A DNA stretch of 64,000 nt, taken from contig NC_056766.1 in the NCBI RefSeq assembly GCF_018687715.1, forward strand, positions 45,052,933-45,116,932, given 5' to 3'. The stretch comes from Carya illinoinensis (taxonomy: Eukaryota; Streptophyta; Magnoliopsida; Fagales; Juglandaceae). Positions 22,501-33,073 of this stretch are shown one piece after another. Below the pieces are notes generated by a model that was not told where the DNA came from, did not search any database, and saw nothing but the letters and a program-made list of their open reading frames with translations. A program made the translations under genes and the position numbers. How positions within the stretch are numbered: the stretch's first letter is position 1; each line of letters opens with the position of its first letter.

Positions 22501-23646
22501 ATTCATCTTGCAATTGATGGAATCCATTCTTTTTCCTCCTAGCATTTGCTTTATGGTGAAAGAACCGCGAATTCCTATCCCCTTCTTTTAACCACTGCAC
22601 TCTAGACCTTTGTTTCCACATCAGTTCATCCCTTTCCAACCATTTCTGAACCTCCTCCCTGGCTTCTTTGTGTAGGGAAGTATGTTGGAAATTTGGGTCC
22701 ATTTCTTCTATCCCTTTTAGTTTGTCTTTGGCTGAAGCCAATTCTTTTTGGACATTACCAAAAGACCTTTTATTCCATTGTGACAAATCATCCCCACATT
22801 TAGAAATATTTTCCATAAGGTGGTTATTTTGAGCAGAATTTTCTCCCTCTCCCCAAATCCTCTCCACTATACTTGAGCAATCCTTATTGCCTACCCACAT
22901 TGCTTCGAACCTGAAAAGCCTCTTGCCCCTTTTTCTTATCAGCCCCCCATTTGTATTTAGCCATATCGGAATATGATCCGAATATGCTGCCATCCCGTGT
23001 TGTACTTGCCCAAAAGAGAATGCCTCACACCACTTTGTATTCCCTAGAAAACGATCTAATCTCTCACTTATCACATTTCCTTCCCTCCTGTTGCTCCACG
23101 TAAAAGGTTTACCTGAAAAACCTAAGTCCCTAAGGCCCCTTTCATCTAAAACAGATTTAAACCCCTCAATCTGTCTCTCACTTCTATACGCCCCCCCATT
23201 TTTCTCGGATTGGTTGAGGATTTCATTAAAGTCTCCAAATACCAACCATTGACTAACTACTCCCTGCCCTAAAGATTTGATCAAGTTCCACACCTCCTCC
23301 CTCCTTTCTGTTTGCGGATGGCCATAAATACCCGTAATTAAACCCGCCCCCCCTCAAACATGGAATTCTTAATAAAGGCATGTATATGGTGCTTAGAGTA
23401 GTTAATAACAAGCAAATCACAATCATCTTTCCATAACAAAGCTAAGCCACCACTACGACCCACAGGATCTACAACAAAACAGTTTTTAAAGCCAAGAGTA
23501 TACTTACAGAAAACCCATTGAGATGCTGTCAAGCGAGTTTCTTGCAAGAATACCACGTCGGGATCTTCCTTCGTAAGCAGGTCACGAAGCGTTTGGACAC
23601 TCCGTGGGTTCCCAAGCCCACGGGGGTTCCAACTGAAAAACTTCAT
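19535..23646 (-). pseudogene. LINE-B ORF2 (EN-RT-zf-RNase H), one homopolymer frame shift
   Basis: Starts MKFFSWNPRGLGNPRSVQTL at 23646. A single frame break lies at a seven-C run (23347-23353), after FEGG; from there 23293-19535 and its upstream extension are open for more than 1250 codons. Domains in order: endonuclease (GDFNEILNQSEK, SDHIPIWL), reverse transcriptase (KAYDRVEW, catalytic FADD in LLFADDSVIF), zf-RVT (CLFCNQCREDAAHALFYC), then RNase H (KMNVDGATF, EFIEATAVLRG, MESDC, HVCRQGNNVAHGLARFA). A one-base change in a homopolymer could be a sequencing error; if so, ORF2 would be intact. Confidence 0.9.
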
Positions 23647-25077
23647 TGCGTTTGGCGGGGCTGATCCTCAGCCGCCGCCAATATCTCGGAATTAAGGGGT
23701 TCCATCCCATGGTGTTTCTTCCTAGTGACCACTTCTTCTTCTGCAACTTCTTCTCCTTTTCTCTTTCGACCACTTAAGCAACTGGTTCTGGCTGAGCTTT
23801 GTTTCTGCTTGATAGTCTGCTCTCTGCCGAGATTGATCACTTTTTGAAGAGGCCGACCTTTGGAGCAGGCCTGCCTAGGAATAGCTGAGGCCTTCGGATT
23901 ACGCTGGTTCCTCAAAGGCAATACACTTGGGCTGGAAAACCCAAAGGGCTGAGGGCCCAACTCCAACGCAGCACCACCCAGATCCAAGTCCATACAACCC
24001 ACAATCGGAACCTCCACCAGAGCCACTGATATTTCTTCTGAGATCGTCGACGCCACCACCGGAGGATATCCATCATCGGAGCCACCACTTGGAGAAACTC
24101 TTTCAAATGGGGGAGATCTATCCTCGGACGCTGCCTTTACGAAGGCTACCGGGTTCGTTTTCGAAGGGGCTTTGGGAGAAGACCCCTCTGTCGAGGACAC
24201 CACTGCAGGCTGGGTGTGGTACGGTGTAACCTGAGGTGGATTCGGGAGATTTGGTTCCTCTGTTTCCTTTGCCGGTGAATCCGATGGAATCCCCTTATCC
24301 CCTGTGTGATGAAACCCACGCCGCGGTCTAGGCTCCCATTTCCCTTCTCTTCGATTCGACCCATGGGAAGCCCTCAAGCATTCGCCGTACTGTACCTGCT
24401 CGGGAGAAGCCTCCATCGGAGCTTTTTCGCACTCTCTCATTGTGTGCCCTACCACTCCACAGAAATAGCATAGGTCCGGTAATCGTTCGTACGAAAACCG
24501 AACCCAGCAGGACTCATCGTCTCCGATTTTCAACCGTTTCCTCCTTTGGAGCGGTTGGGTAATATCCACCATTACCCTAACTCTCATGTATTCACCCCAT
24601 CCTACTTCCCCTTTTTCCAAATCCAGCTCCACAAACTCGCCCAGCATGCTTCACATAATAGTTCCGAGCCATTAAAGGGAGGTCATGGATACGCACCCAA
24701 AATGCAGCATATTTGATTTGCATTGAACTGAGTTGCAGCTTTCCTTCAAACGGTTTCAGAAGTATCAGTTGTTTGTTGAAGTGCCATGGACCATCCCTCT
24801 CCACTTTTGATTTATCCCCCTCATTTTTGAACTCCACCAGAGTGAATACAGTGTTCAAATCCCTAAACTTTATCCCAAAAACTGGTCTCCACACTTTCTT
24901 CATGGTAGCCTTGAACGCTTCGTGATTATAGTGTTTCCTGGTGAGAAGACTCATAATCAAGCAATGTTTCCCCCTATCGAGAACCTCTTCCACCATACTA
25001 GCCTCCACCACCACTTCTTCATTTTCTTTCTCCGTGAGAGACATCGAGGCGTACAGGGAATCCAATCCCTCAGCCAT
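23643..25077 (-). pseudogene. LINE-B ORF1 (gag-like), one frame break
   Basis: ATG at 25077 starts MAEGLDSLYASMSLTEKENE, followed by the DUF4283 domain (KVWRPVFGIKFRDLNTVF, DGPWHFNKQLILLKPF, AAFWVRIHDLPL). A net frame change near 24645-24660 (after LMARNYYV) ends this frame at 24592; the protein continues in the frame of 24647-23643 with EFVELDLEKGEVGWGEYMRV and an intact zinc knuckle CYFCGVVGHTMREC (CX2CX4HX4C). A long Pro/Ser-rich tail and a basic end (RKRKGEE) follow. The stop TGA at 23645-23643 overlaps the ORF2 ATG at 23646. Confidence 0.88.
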
Positions 25078-25164
25078 CTGATTCAGTCTATGGAATACTC
25101 GTACGCCGACGAGAAGGAATGAGCCTCTACTCTAGGGCAAAGAGAGGAGGACTTTTGTTTAATT

Positions 25165-25545
25165 AAGGTGGAAGGACTTGATCAATTCAAAACTGTGTAA
25201 ATGGTATTGCAAGTTGGCTTACCCAGAAACTTCTCCTGCATCAGGAAATCCCAAAAGTCTAAAGTTCATACAAGAAATTCAATAGACCAATCTTCACGGG
25301 TGTTTGATTTTGACGTTTGTTTAATTCACGCGGAAGGACTTCATAAATATCTCAGAAGTGGGTCAATGAAAGAAGAGAATTCATTACAATAATCCTAATG
25401 TAGTACGTTCCATCTTAACATTTGTTTAATGCGAAAAGACTAGTATTAGAAAAGGAAGAAAAAATGTATTGCAAGAAAGTAGAAAGAAAACTGTGTCTTG
25501 GAGAGAATACTAATCAAAACTTGTGTCGTATTTCTTGTATCTGTA
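25165..25545. repeat. Duplicated non-coding block with a copia LTR remnant at its end
   Basis: Continues the block broken at 19474: GGAAGGACTTGATCAATTC through TCTCCTGCATCAGGAAATCC, matching 51000-51080, then 25380-25545 matching 51210-51370. The final part (about 25465-25545, TGTATTGCAAGAAAGTAG to TTTCTTGTATC) equals the outer end of copia-A's 3' LTR in the other block. The rest of that copia is missing here. Confidence 0.65.
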
Positions 25546-26398
25546 ACGCCTCGATTTTCATGTACGGAAACCTGGGAATCGTGGCATTGGGATGATAACA
25601 ACACGAGTCACACATCCCAACGATAAGTTTCAAGTGTGTGTACAAGCAGAAAGTGTACAACAAAAAACGCAACGGATAAATTAAATAAGTCAACTAAGTA
25701 CTAGAATTTTAAATACAGACTACCAAAATAAAAGTATTACCGAAAATTATACAGTTATCCATGAAAATAAAGTAAAAGCCAAATACATAGACAAAAAGGA
25801 AACAAATCCCATAATCCAAAAAGCGACCACATGTCACTGAAGCTGATCCCTCAGACTCAACGTCTTCATCAGCATCTAAATCTACAATTCCATAAAATGG
25901 AACCGCAAGATGTCGAATACAATGAGATTGTGAATCTCAGTAGGTAATCACCCAAACAAACTAAGAGATAAAAATACATTAATACATCCAACAAATATGC
26001 GTGCACATGATGAAACACGAATGTGACCCAAAACCCTCATTTTTCCCGAAAATGATTATTTTCCAACGCACGCCAAAAATCTCATTTGACCTGAAACATG
26101 TTTGTCAATTTCCAAGAAAATGGCCCAAACAATGGTGCTCGTATCCATTAAATCATAAACCGTCATTTTCCCGAAGAATGGCCTAACATATCATTTATCA
26201 ATTGCTGTAGGCGAGAATTAAAGGTAGGATTAGCACCATCTCTGCTTACCACCATCCCTACTATGTGCACCGTAGTCGGAACTGCCACCATCCCTGCTTA
26301 TCACCATCCTTACAGCATGCACTGTAGGCGGGAATCACAGGCAGGACTACCACCATCCCTACTTACCACCATCCCTACCACGTGTATCGTAGGTGGTT
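25546..26398. mobile_element. Truncated LTR of the TGTxACGCC...TATCACA family
   Basis: Begins TGTAACGCCTCGATTTTC right after GTATC, the same insertion point as the element at 51371. It includes the internal C-rich tandem motif (ACCATCCCTAC with ACTGTAGGCGGGAATCAC) at 26215-26395. It breaks off at about 26398, where unrelated block DNA (GATTGAAAGATGTTGGAATA) begins. Compared with the complete family member at 55153-56779, the right half is missing. Confidence 0.7.
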
Positions 26399-27455
26399 AG
26401 ATTGAAAGATGTTGGAATAACTACTTTAATGTGATAAATTTTCAATGTTCCCACGTACGTCAGGAAATCCCAAAAGTCTAAAGTTCATACTGGGACTTAA
26501 TTAATGGTGTTCGATCTGCACATTTGTTTTTTTGCAAAGTGACTTTAGTTCAAAACCGTGTAAACGAGTTGACTTACCAAGTGTACTTGTAATGTATGTT
26601 TGTGCTTGAAGAAGATCTTTCTCAAAAAGCCAGAGGAAGCCCTTGTTTTGCCTGTGTATCGTATGTACGTACTATGTAGAGTCCAACAGTTAACTGCAGT
26701 CAATTCCGTGTACACTGAACTTTCGTTGAACTTTCCTCAATTACGCAACGCAGTTGTGTTAAGGCTAATGATAGAGATGAGATGAGAATTTTGTAAATAG
26801 CAGTAAAATAATTTAATTTGATTATTTTTTAGATTTTGAGAAAGGAGAGAGAAAAAGTTGAATAAAAAATATTGTAAGAATATACTTTTAGAATATTATT
26901 TTTATTTAAAAATTTGAAAAAATTGTAATGATTAGTTTAAAAATTTTATATTTAAATTATGTTTGCAAATAAGATGAAAAGAAAAGAAATGATAATTTTG
27001 TGTCTCATTTGAGGTCCCAAACCCGACAGTCATCAAACTATCAATGAGCAGTAGAGTAATTAGTTTATTAGTGTAAGAAATTGTGAAAGTATTAAAAAAA
27101 AAAAAAATTCTATATCTATTTATAATTAACTTTATGTATAATATTATATGTATTAAATATTTAATTTAATTTTTTATTTTTAACTTTAATTTTAAAATCT
27201 TCATAATTAATTTTAATAGTTGACACACGACAATATTTATCATTATGCGCATAAAATTATAAGTATAAATAATATGTGTTTAAAAAACAAACAAACCACA
27301 ACCCCCCAAGAATGGCAAAGCTAAAATAGAAACGAGAATATGGCAGAATACTTATAATATTTATATAAATTCCATCGACTTTGCTGTAAACTTAAGTTCC
27401 CTTCACTGAATGATAAGCCATGCTACAGCGAGCATCATGATATAGAAACTTATTG
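26399..27455. repeat. Duplicated block with TNL-upstream-like DNA and AT-rich repeat copy 3
   Basis: Order: GATTGAAAGATGTTGGAATA (as at 50037), ATACTGGGACTTAATTAA, a TNL-upstream-like segment at 26690-26765, the AT-rich repeat at 26765-27020, then the AATGGCAAAGCTAAAATAGA and CATGCTACAGCGAGCATC block to 27455. It matches 50030-50760 in mosaic fashion. At 27456 the match stops abruptly (TTATTGT|GAGTTG against TTATTGT|AACACC elsewhere). Confidence 0.65.
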
Positions 27456-27600
27456 TGAGTTGTTGTCGTGGGCATTGCTCTTGTTAGTCGTCGGCACCCA
27501 CTTTTGTTCGTCATGTAGGATAGGGCATGAGATGGAGAGAAAGAAAGTAGAGAGAAGACACTGGAGAGAAGATGGAGGAAATGAAACAGAGGATGAGGGA
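27456..27600. other. Unassigned junction DNA before LINE-C
   Basis: Purine-rich on the right side (GAGATGGAGAGAAAGAAAG). It belongs neither to the duplicated block nor clearly to the LINE. It could be LINE 5' sequence altered at insertion, or older host DNA. Confidence 0.4.
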
Positions 27601-27632
27601 GGGGAAAAGCAAGAAATGTAAAGATTGATCGG

Positions 27633-28931
27633 GTGTATGAAAACACCTATGTTATTTCTTTTGGAACACATGCGGACCTACAGAGAGTATTGGAAGGAAA
27701 GCCTTGGTTTTTCGATAGTGCTATGTTTCTCCTCATGTTGTATGACGGAAAACTGAAACCAGGGAAGATAGTCTTCGACAGTGAAGTTTTCTGGATGCAA
27801 ATCCATAACTTACCCTTAAGTTGCATGTCTGAGGAATGGGGTTACAGAATTGGGAAGACGGTGGGCAAGGTGGTAGATGTAGATACGCAAGAGGATGGGA
27901 CCGGATGGGGTAGATGTTTAAGGGTAAAGGTGGAGATAAAACTTAGGAAACAAATTGCCAGGGGCAGGTTCATAAGTGTCCAGGATGCTAAACACTGGGT
28001 TCTCTTTCGATACGAATCGTTACCAAAAATTTGTTTTCAGTGCGGCTGGCTTCTTCATGATGATCAGGGGTGCCAAGCGAGCAAAGAAAATCAGAGAGAG
28101 GAGGACCCCGATGGAAAGCCACAGTTTGGCCCATGGCTTCGGGCTGAGAGGGCTCCTAGACGTCGGTCTGGCCAGGCGCGTTATCCAAACGATACGGGAG
28201 CAAGGGAGAAACAGAATTTCAGTGAAGAGGGGAGGGCAGTAGTACCAGAAGAAAGTGCCCGAGAAGGGAGGCTGGCGGAGGGGGTGGATGGTGGACAAGA
28301 GACCCCTTCCGGCTTGCCTCACGTACAGAAACCTATGGAATCTATGAAGGGTGACATGGCAGACACTAGCTGCCAGAGACAGCGGGGGACAAATCTAGAG
28401 GAAGGAGGGGACGTGATGGAAGCTGACCTTCTAAGCTGCTTGAAAGAAAAGGAGCAGTGTACGTTGGGGCTAGTCAGTATCAGGCGGGAAAATGAGGAGG
28501 AACTGTACAAGGCAGGGAGAGATCGATATGGGCGGGAAAAGGGGAGTGAAACAGAAACTAACGTTGGGCCAGGCGAAAAGGCTGGGCTTTATGGTGAACT
28601 GGGCCGGCTTTTAGACCAGGAAAGGCCCATCTCCTTTTCAGTAACTAACCTGGAAGAAGAAGCGGTTGAGACAGGTCTGAATCAAGAACAAAGCAAGGCT
28701 CAGCAGAAAGAACACCGTAGCTGGAAACGTCAGGCCAGGGTGCAGAGTTGCCCAACATCCTCCTCTATCTCCACACGGTCAAAAGGAGCAAAACGGGGGT
28801 TAGAGGTAAGTTATACTAACCTTGGATCTCAGAAAAAACAAAAAAGGCCTGGTGATTCGGTTTCTTTGGAGAAAAACAATGATCGTTGGGATATGGTGGA
28901 GGCTGCTAGGCAGCCCCACCAGAGATTATGA
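27633..28931 (+). CDS. LINE-C ORF1, gag-like, N-terminally truncated
   Basis: The open frame begins without an ATG (VYENTYVISFGTHADLQRVL at its start, aligning inside the DUF4283 domain of LINE-B ORF1), and the first in-frame Met is in SAMFLLM. KPWFFD, WMQIHNLPL and RCLRVKVEIKL complete the domain. The zinc knuckle CFQCGWLLHDDQGC fits CX2CX4HX4C exactly. The C-terminal half is charged and low complexity, ending with a basic KKQKRPGD-type stretch. TGA at 28929-28931 overlaps ORF2's ATG at 28928. Without its N-terminus the protein is probably not functional. Confidence 0.85.
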   Translation: MYENTYVISFGTHADLQRVLEGKPWFFDSAMFLLMLYDGKLKPGKIVFDSEVFWMQIHNLPLSCMSEEWGYRIGKTVGKVVDVDTQEDGTGWGRCLRVKVEIKLRKQIARGRFISVQDAKHWVLFRYESLPKICFQCGWLLHDDQGCQASKENQREEDPDGKPQFGPWLRAERAPRRRSGQARYPNDTGAREKQNFSEEGRAVVPEESAREGRLAEGVDGGQETPSGLPHVQKPMESMKGDMADTSCQRQRGTNLEEGGDVMEADLLSCLKEKEQCTLGLVSIRRENEEELYKAGRDRYGREKGSETETNVGPGEKAGLYGELGRLLDQERPISFSVTNLEEEAVETGLNQEQSKAQQKEHRSWKRQARVQSCPTSSSISTRSKGAKRGLEVSYTNLGSQKKQKRPGDSVSLEKNNDRWDMVEAARQPHQRL

Positions 28932-31900
28932 GGATTCTCAGTTGGAACTGTCGGGGGCTTGGGAACCCCCGAACAGTTCAGACCCTTCGCATGATAGTGA
29001 AGGAGAAGTTGCCTGATGTGGTTTTCCTTATGGAAACCAAACTCCCATATGGTAGAGCAGATGGGATTGCAAAGTCCTTAAAGTTTGAGGGCTGTTGTGT
29101 GAGTGAGGCGGTTGGTAGAAGTGGAGGTCTTATTCTACTGTGGAAACAAAAGGACCAGGTAGAGCTAGTTAATTACTCAAGACATCACTTTAACGTTTTG
29201 GTGAATGATACTCAGTGTAATTTTAAGTGGCTATTAACATGCTTTTATGGGCACCCGAATGCAAACTTGAGAAAACAGACCTGGGACCTTTTATCATCTT
29301 TCAAGCCTAGTGAAGGGGGTTGGGGGGTGATAGGAGACTTTAATGAGATATTGCTAAATGATGAGAAGGAGGGGGGAAGAGGCAGGAGTGAAAATCTCAT
29401 GAAAATGTTTAGGGGGCTGATGGAAGAAGGGAACTTGATTGATCTGGGATGGAAAACAAACAAGTTTACATGGTGTAACCGACATGAGGATGAGTCTTTC
29501 ACAAAGGAAAGACTAGACAGAGCTTTAGCAAACCCGAGGTGGAAAGGAATTTATACAGAGGTTTCAGTGGATACTCTTCCCGCTATCTGCTCTGATCACA
29601 GCCCAATACTACTTTCCTGTAGTTTTGAGAGGTGCTCAGAATACAGATATCATTCTTCTTTCAAGTATGAAGCCAACTGGATAAACGAGAGGGGCTGTAG
29701 AGAGGTAGTTTTGGATGCATGGCAGGGGAATTATAGAGGGGTGTCTGGTGTGGAGAAGGTCTTATATAAGCTTGAAAGAACTAGAAGGGGTTTTCAAAAG
29801 TGGAGTAGAGGCATGGCAAGAGACAGAAATAGAGCTATAAGAGAAAAGACACAACAGCTAGGTGAGCTTCAAAGCCGAGAAGAACCAAGCACCATAATGA
29901 GACAAAAAAGCCTACAGTTAGACCTGAACTTTCTGTTGGAACAAGAAGCTATAGGGTGGAGGCAAAGGGCAAAGAGACACTGGCTGATTGGGGGGGATAG
30001 AAATACAAAATTCTATCATGCCTGCGTAAATCAGAGAAGGCAAAAGAACAATATCACCAGGATCATTGACATGGAAGGAACAGAAGTGAGGGAGAAGAAA
30101 GAGATAGCTGCAAGTTTTCAGAACCACCTCAAAGCAATATACAAGTCAACAAATCCCAGTTCAGCAAGTATAGAGCAAAGCCTGCAGGGCCTGGAATCAA
30201 GACTAACAGCCGAGATGAGTCTAAGACTGGAAAGAGTCTTTACAGAAAAGGAAGTGGAGCTGGCACTCAAACAAATGTCTCCTCTCAAGTCACCAGGGCC
30301 GGATGGGTTTAGTGCAGGGTTTTTCCAAGAACACTGGGGACTAGTTGGGAAGGAGGTATCTCAGGCAGTGCTGAACTTCCTAAACTCAGGTACCTTACCA
30401 AGGGAGTTAAATCACACTCATATTGCCTTAATCCCTAAGGTTAATTCCCCCACTTCAGTACATGAATTTAGACCTATATCCCTATGTAATGTGTTCTACA
30501 AGCTGATCACGAAGGTTATGGCAAATAGAATGAAAGGCATGCTGGACAAGGTGATATCAAGGAATCAAAGTGCCTTTATCCCCAAGAGGATGATAACCGA
30601 TAACATAATGGTGGCTTTTGAGGTTCTTCATTCAATGCAGCAAAAGAAAAAGGGTAAAGAGGGGGTTATGGCAGTCAAGTTAGACATGTCGAAAGCCTAT
30701 GACAGGGTTGAATGGGATTTCTTAGAGGCTATGTTATTAAAATTGGGTTTTGGACAGAAATGGTCAAATCTGGTGATGACATGTGTCAGAACAGTATCAT
30801 ATTCGGTTATCATCAATGGACAGCCAGGAGAGACAATAGTTCCCACTAGAGGACTAAGACAAGGTGATCCCTTGTCACCCTACCTATTCTTATTATGTGT
30901 TGAAGGCCTCAGTAATTTACTACAACTTGCTGAATTGAAAGGCATGATTAAAGGAGTCGAGGTAATGAGAGGAGGAATAAGAATCAGTCACCTTCTCTTT
31001 GCAGACGACTGTGTTATTTTCTGCAGAGCAAACATAATGGAGTGGTACCAAATTAGGGGACTCTTGGCCGTATATGAGCAAGCTTCAGGTCAAACATTAA
31101 ACAGGGAAAAGACCAGTGTATTTTTTAGCACCAACACAAGAGAAGAAACAAGGGAGTTCATCCTACAACAGATTAATGGTTCAAGATGTAATGATTATAA
31201 CAGATATCTAGGACTCCCTACAGTGGTTGGAAGATCAAAGTATAACTCTTTTAGGGGCTTGAAAGAGAAGATATGGAAGAAAATAAACAGCTGGAAAACA
31301 AAATTCCTCTCATCCGCAGGAAAAGAAGTGCTGATTAAAAGTGTACTACAGGCAATCCCTGCTTATGCTATGAGTGTTTTTAAGCTACCAGTTATGCTAC
31401 TAAAGGAGATTGAAGCTATGTTGGCAAGATTTTGGTGGAACCATAAAAAAGAAGGGAGAGGCATACATTGGAAGAGCTGGTGTTTCCTAAGCACAGTAAA
31501 AAACCAAGGGGGATTAGGATATAGAGATCTCAGTTCTTTCAACAAAGCACTACTAGCAAAGCAGCTGTGGAGGTTTATAAAGGAACCAGATCTGCTGGTT
31601 GCTCGGGTGTTCAAGCAGAAGTACTTTCAAGGGTGTGACCTGGTGGATGCAAAGCTAAAAGGGTCCCCATCTTTTGTGTGGAGAAGCCTATGGTCGAGCT
31701 TGAAGTTGGTTAAGGAGGGAATGGTGTGGAGGGTTGGAAATGGTAAGAACATCAGCATTTGGAAAGACAAGTGGTTACCTCGACCTGTATCTTTTCAAGT
31801 TCAGTCTCCAATGAATACTCTTGACAGTGAAGCAAAGGTGGAAATCCTTATAGATGTGACCACTAAATCATGGAGAAAAGAGGTGGTGGAGGCAGTTTTC

Positions 31901-33073
31901 AGGGAGGATGAAGCAGAAATGATCCTATCCATTCCTCTGAGCAGTAGGGGAGCAAGTGACAGGAGGATTTGGGCAGCTACAGCAAGAGGAAAATTCTCAG
32001 TCAAGAGTGCCTACTTCCTAGAAACTACAATGCAGAGAAGAAACTTGGGGGATACATCCTCACGAGGGTCAATCAGCGGTATGTGGAGGAAAATGTGGGG
32101 CCTCATGATCCCAGGTAAGGTGAAGATGCTAATATGGAAGTGCATTGGTAGGATCCTTCCAACTAGAGACAAACTTTTTAGAAAGAACATAGTGGAAAGC
32201 AACTTGTGTCCAATCTGCCTGAGGGAACCCGAAACTGAAGTGCATGTGGTCTGGGAGTGTCCTGCAGCAGCCGATGTGTGGGGAGGCTTTACTCCTTTTA
32301 GTAAGTGGAAAAGGAGCTTTAATGATTTCCAACTGTTGTGGGAAGAAATGGTAGTCAGGTTGAATCAGGAAGAATTGGAACTGGCAGCAATAATTTTTTA
32401 CCATCTGTGGACAAGAAGAAATGGAATGGTTTTTCAGGAAACATTTCATTCTCCTAGTTTGATTATTGCGAAGGCTTTGTCTGAACAAGCAATGTATAAA
32501 GAAGCACAGTCAGGGGGTAAGGACAGAACAAAAGGAAGACAAGCAGATGGTATGAAGCAGATTTGGAAACCCCCGGATTGGCCTTTTTCAAAAGTTAACT
32601 TCGATGCAGCCTTTGATCATGATAGAGGAAGAATGGGACTGGGAGTAGTGTTAAGAGATTCAGAGGGGGAACTGCTGGGGTGTCTGGTAGCTCCAAGGGA
32701 GAACATCCAGTCAGCTTTCCAAGCTGAGTGCTACGCTCTTCAAAGAGCAATGGTTCTGTGTCTTGAGCTTGGACTGTCACAAGTATGCTTTGAAGGGGAT
32801 GCAAAAAACGTTGTAGATGCAGTGAATTCAAGTGAAGAGGACAGCTCCTGGTTAGGACAAGTGATTGAAGACCTGCAGCTTATCATGGCAGCTAATCCAG
32901 AGTGGGCTTTAAATTTTGTTCACAGAAGTGCTAATGCAGGTGCACACACTGCTGCAAAACTAGCCATTAGTGTGGCCAGTGAAGCTGTTTGGCTGGAAGA
33001 TGGTCCTGATGTAGTCAAGAGAGTCATCTTGGATGACTTAGTTTGTATTGCTCGTAATGAGCCTCCTATATGA
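28928..33073 (+). CDS. LINE-C ORF2, endonuclease/reverse transcriptase/RNase H polyprotein, 1381 aa, intact frame
   Basis: Full-length open frame. Endonuclease: residues 1-230 (SWNCRGLGNP; MET in FLMETKL; GDFNEIL; SDHSPILLS). Reverse transcriptase: about 440-800 (KSPGPDGFSAGFF, RPISLCNVFYK, KLDMSKAYDRVEW, RQGDPLSPYLF, catalytic FADD in LLFADDCVIF). zf-RVT: about 1040-1120 (CPICLREPETEVHVVWEC). RNase H: about 1210-1350 (FDAAFDHDRGRMGLG; AECYAL; EGDAKNVV; then HRSANAGAH). The length is normal for the family and every catalytic site checked is present, so this enzyme could act in trans on other LINE or cellular RNA. It starts inside the ORF1 stop (ATGA), so translation probably depends on reinitiation. 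Confidence 0.95.
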   Translation: MRILSWNCRGLGNPRTVQTLRMIVKEKLPDVVFLMETKLPYGRADGIAKSLKFEGCCVSEAVGRSGGLILLWKQKDQVELVNYSRHHFNVLVNDTQCNFKWLLTCFYGHPNANLRKQTWDLLSSFKPSEGGWGVIGDFNEILLNDEKEGGRGRSENLMKMFRGLMEEGNLIDLGWKTNKFTWCNRHEDESFTKERLDRALANPRWKGIYTEVSVDTLPAICSDHSPILLSCSFERCSEYRYHSSFKYEANWINERGCREVVLDAWQGNYRGVSGVEKVLYKLERTRRGFQKWSRGMARDRNRAIREKTQQLGELQSREEPSTIMRQKSLQLDLNFLLEQEAIGWRQRAKRHWLIGGDRNTKFYHACVNQRRQKNNITRIIDMEGTEVREKKEIAASFQNHLKAIYKSTNPSSASIEQSLQGLESRLTAEMSLRLERVFTEKEVELALKQMSPLKSPGPDGFSAGFFQEHWGLVGKEVSQAVLNFLNSGTLPRELNHTHIALIPKVNSPTSVHEFRPISLCNVFYKLITKVMANRMKGMLDKVISRNQSAFIPKRMITDNIMVAFEVLHSMQQKKKGKEGVMAVKLDMSKAYDRVEWDFLEAMLLKLGFGQKWSNLVMTCVRTVSYSVIINGQPGETIVPTRGLRQGDPLSPYLFLLCVEGLSNLLQLAELKGMIKGVEVMRGGIRISHLLFADDCVIFCRANIMEWYQIRGLLAVYEQASGQTLNREKTSVFFSTNTREETREFILQQINGSRCNDYNRYLGLPTVVGRSKYNSFRGLKEKIWKKINSWKTKFLSSAGKEVLIKSVLQAIPAYAMSVFKLPVMLLKEIEAMLARFWWNHKKEGRGIHWKSWCFLSTVKNQGGLGYRDLSSFNKALLAKQLWRFIKEPDLLVARVFKQKYFQGCDLVDAKLKGSPSFVWRSLWSSLKLVKEGMVWRVGNGKNISIWKDKWLPRPVSFQVQSPMNTLDSEAKVEILIDVTTKSWRKEVVEAVFREDEAEMILSIPLSSRGASDRRIWAATARGKFSVKSAYFLETTMQRRNLGDTSSRGSISGMWRKMWGLMIPGKVKMLIWKCIGRILPTRDKLFRKNIVESNLCPICLREPETEVHVVWECPAAADVWGGFTPFSKWKRSFNDFQLLWEEMVVRLNQEELELAAIIFYHLWTRRNGMVFQETFHSPSLIIAKALSEQAMYKEAQSGGKDRTKGRQADGMKQIWKPPDWPFSKVNFDAAFDHDRGRMGLGVVLRDSEGELLGCLVAPRENIQSAFQAECYALQRAMVLCLELGLSQVCFEGDAKNVVDAVNSSEEDSSWLGQVIEDLQLIMAANPEWALNFVHRSANAGAHTAAKLAISVASEAVWLEDGPDVVKRVILDDLVCIARNEPPI

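Larger units (their letters stand above)
19489..25149 (-). mobile_element. LINE-B: full-length L1-type LINE with 15-bp target duplication
   Basis: Inserted on the minus strand. The A-tail appears as a T-run ending at 19513, and the 5' end is at about 25149. The direct repeat GACTTTTGTTTAATT flanks it at 19474-19488 and 25150-25164. The paralogous sequence at 49500-49530 reads straight through this site (TTGACGTTTGTTTAATTAACG), and so does 50970-51000; these are empty sites. The element holds ORF1 and ORF2 and is about 5.66 kb, a normal length for the family. Only two or three coding lesions are visible, so it is a young insertion. Confidence 0.95.
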
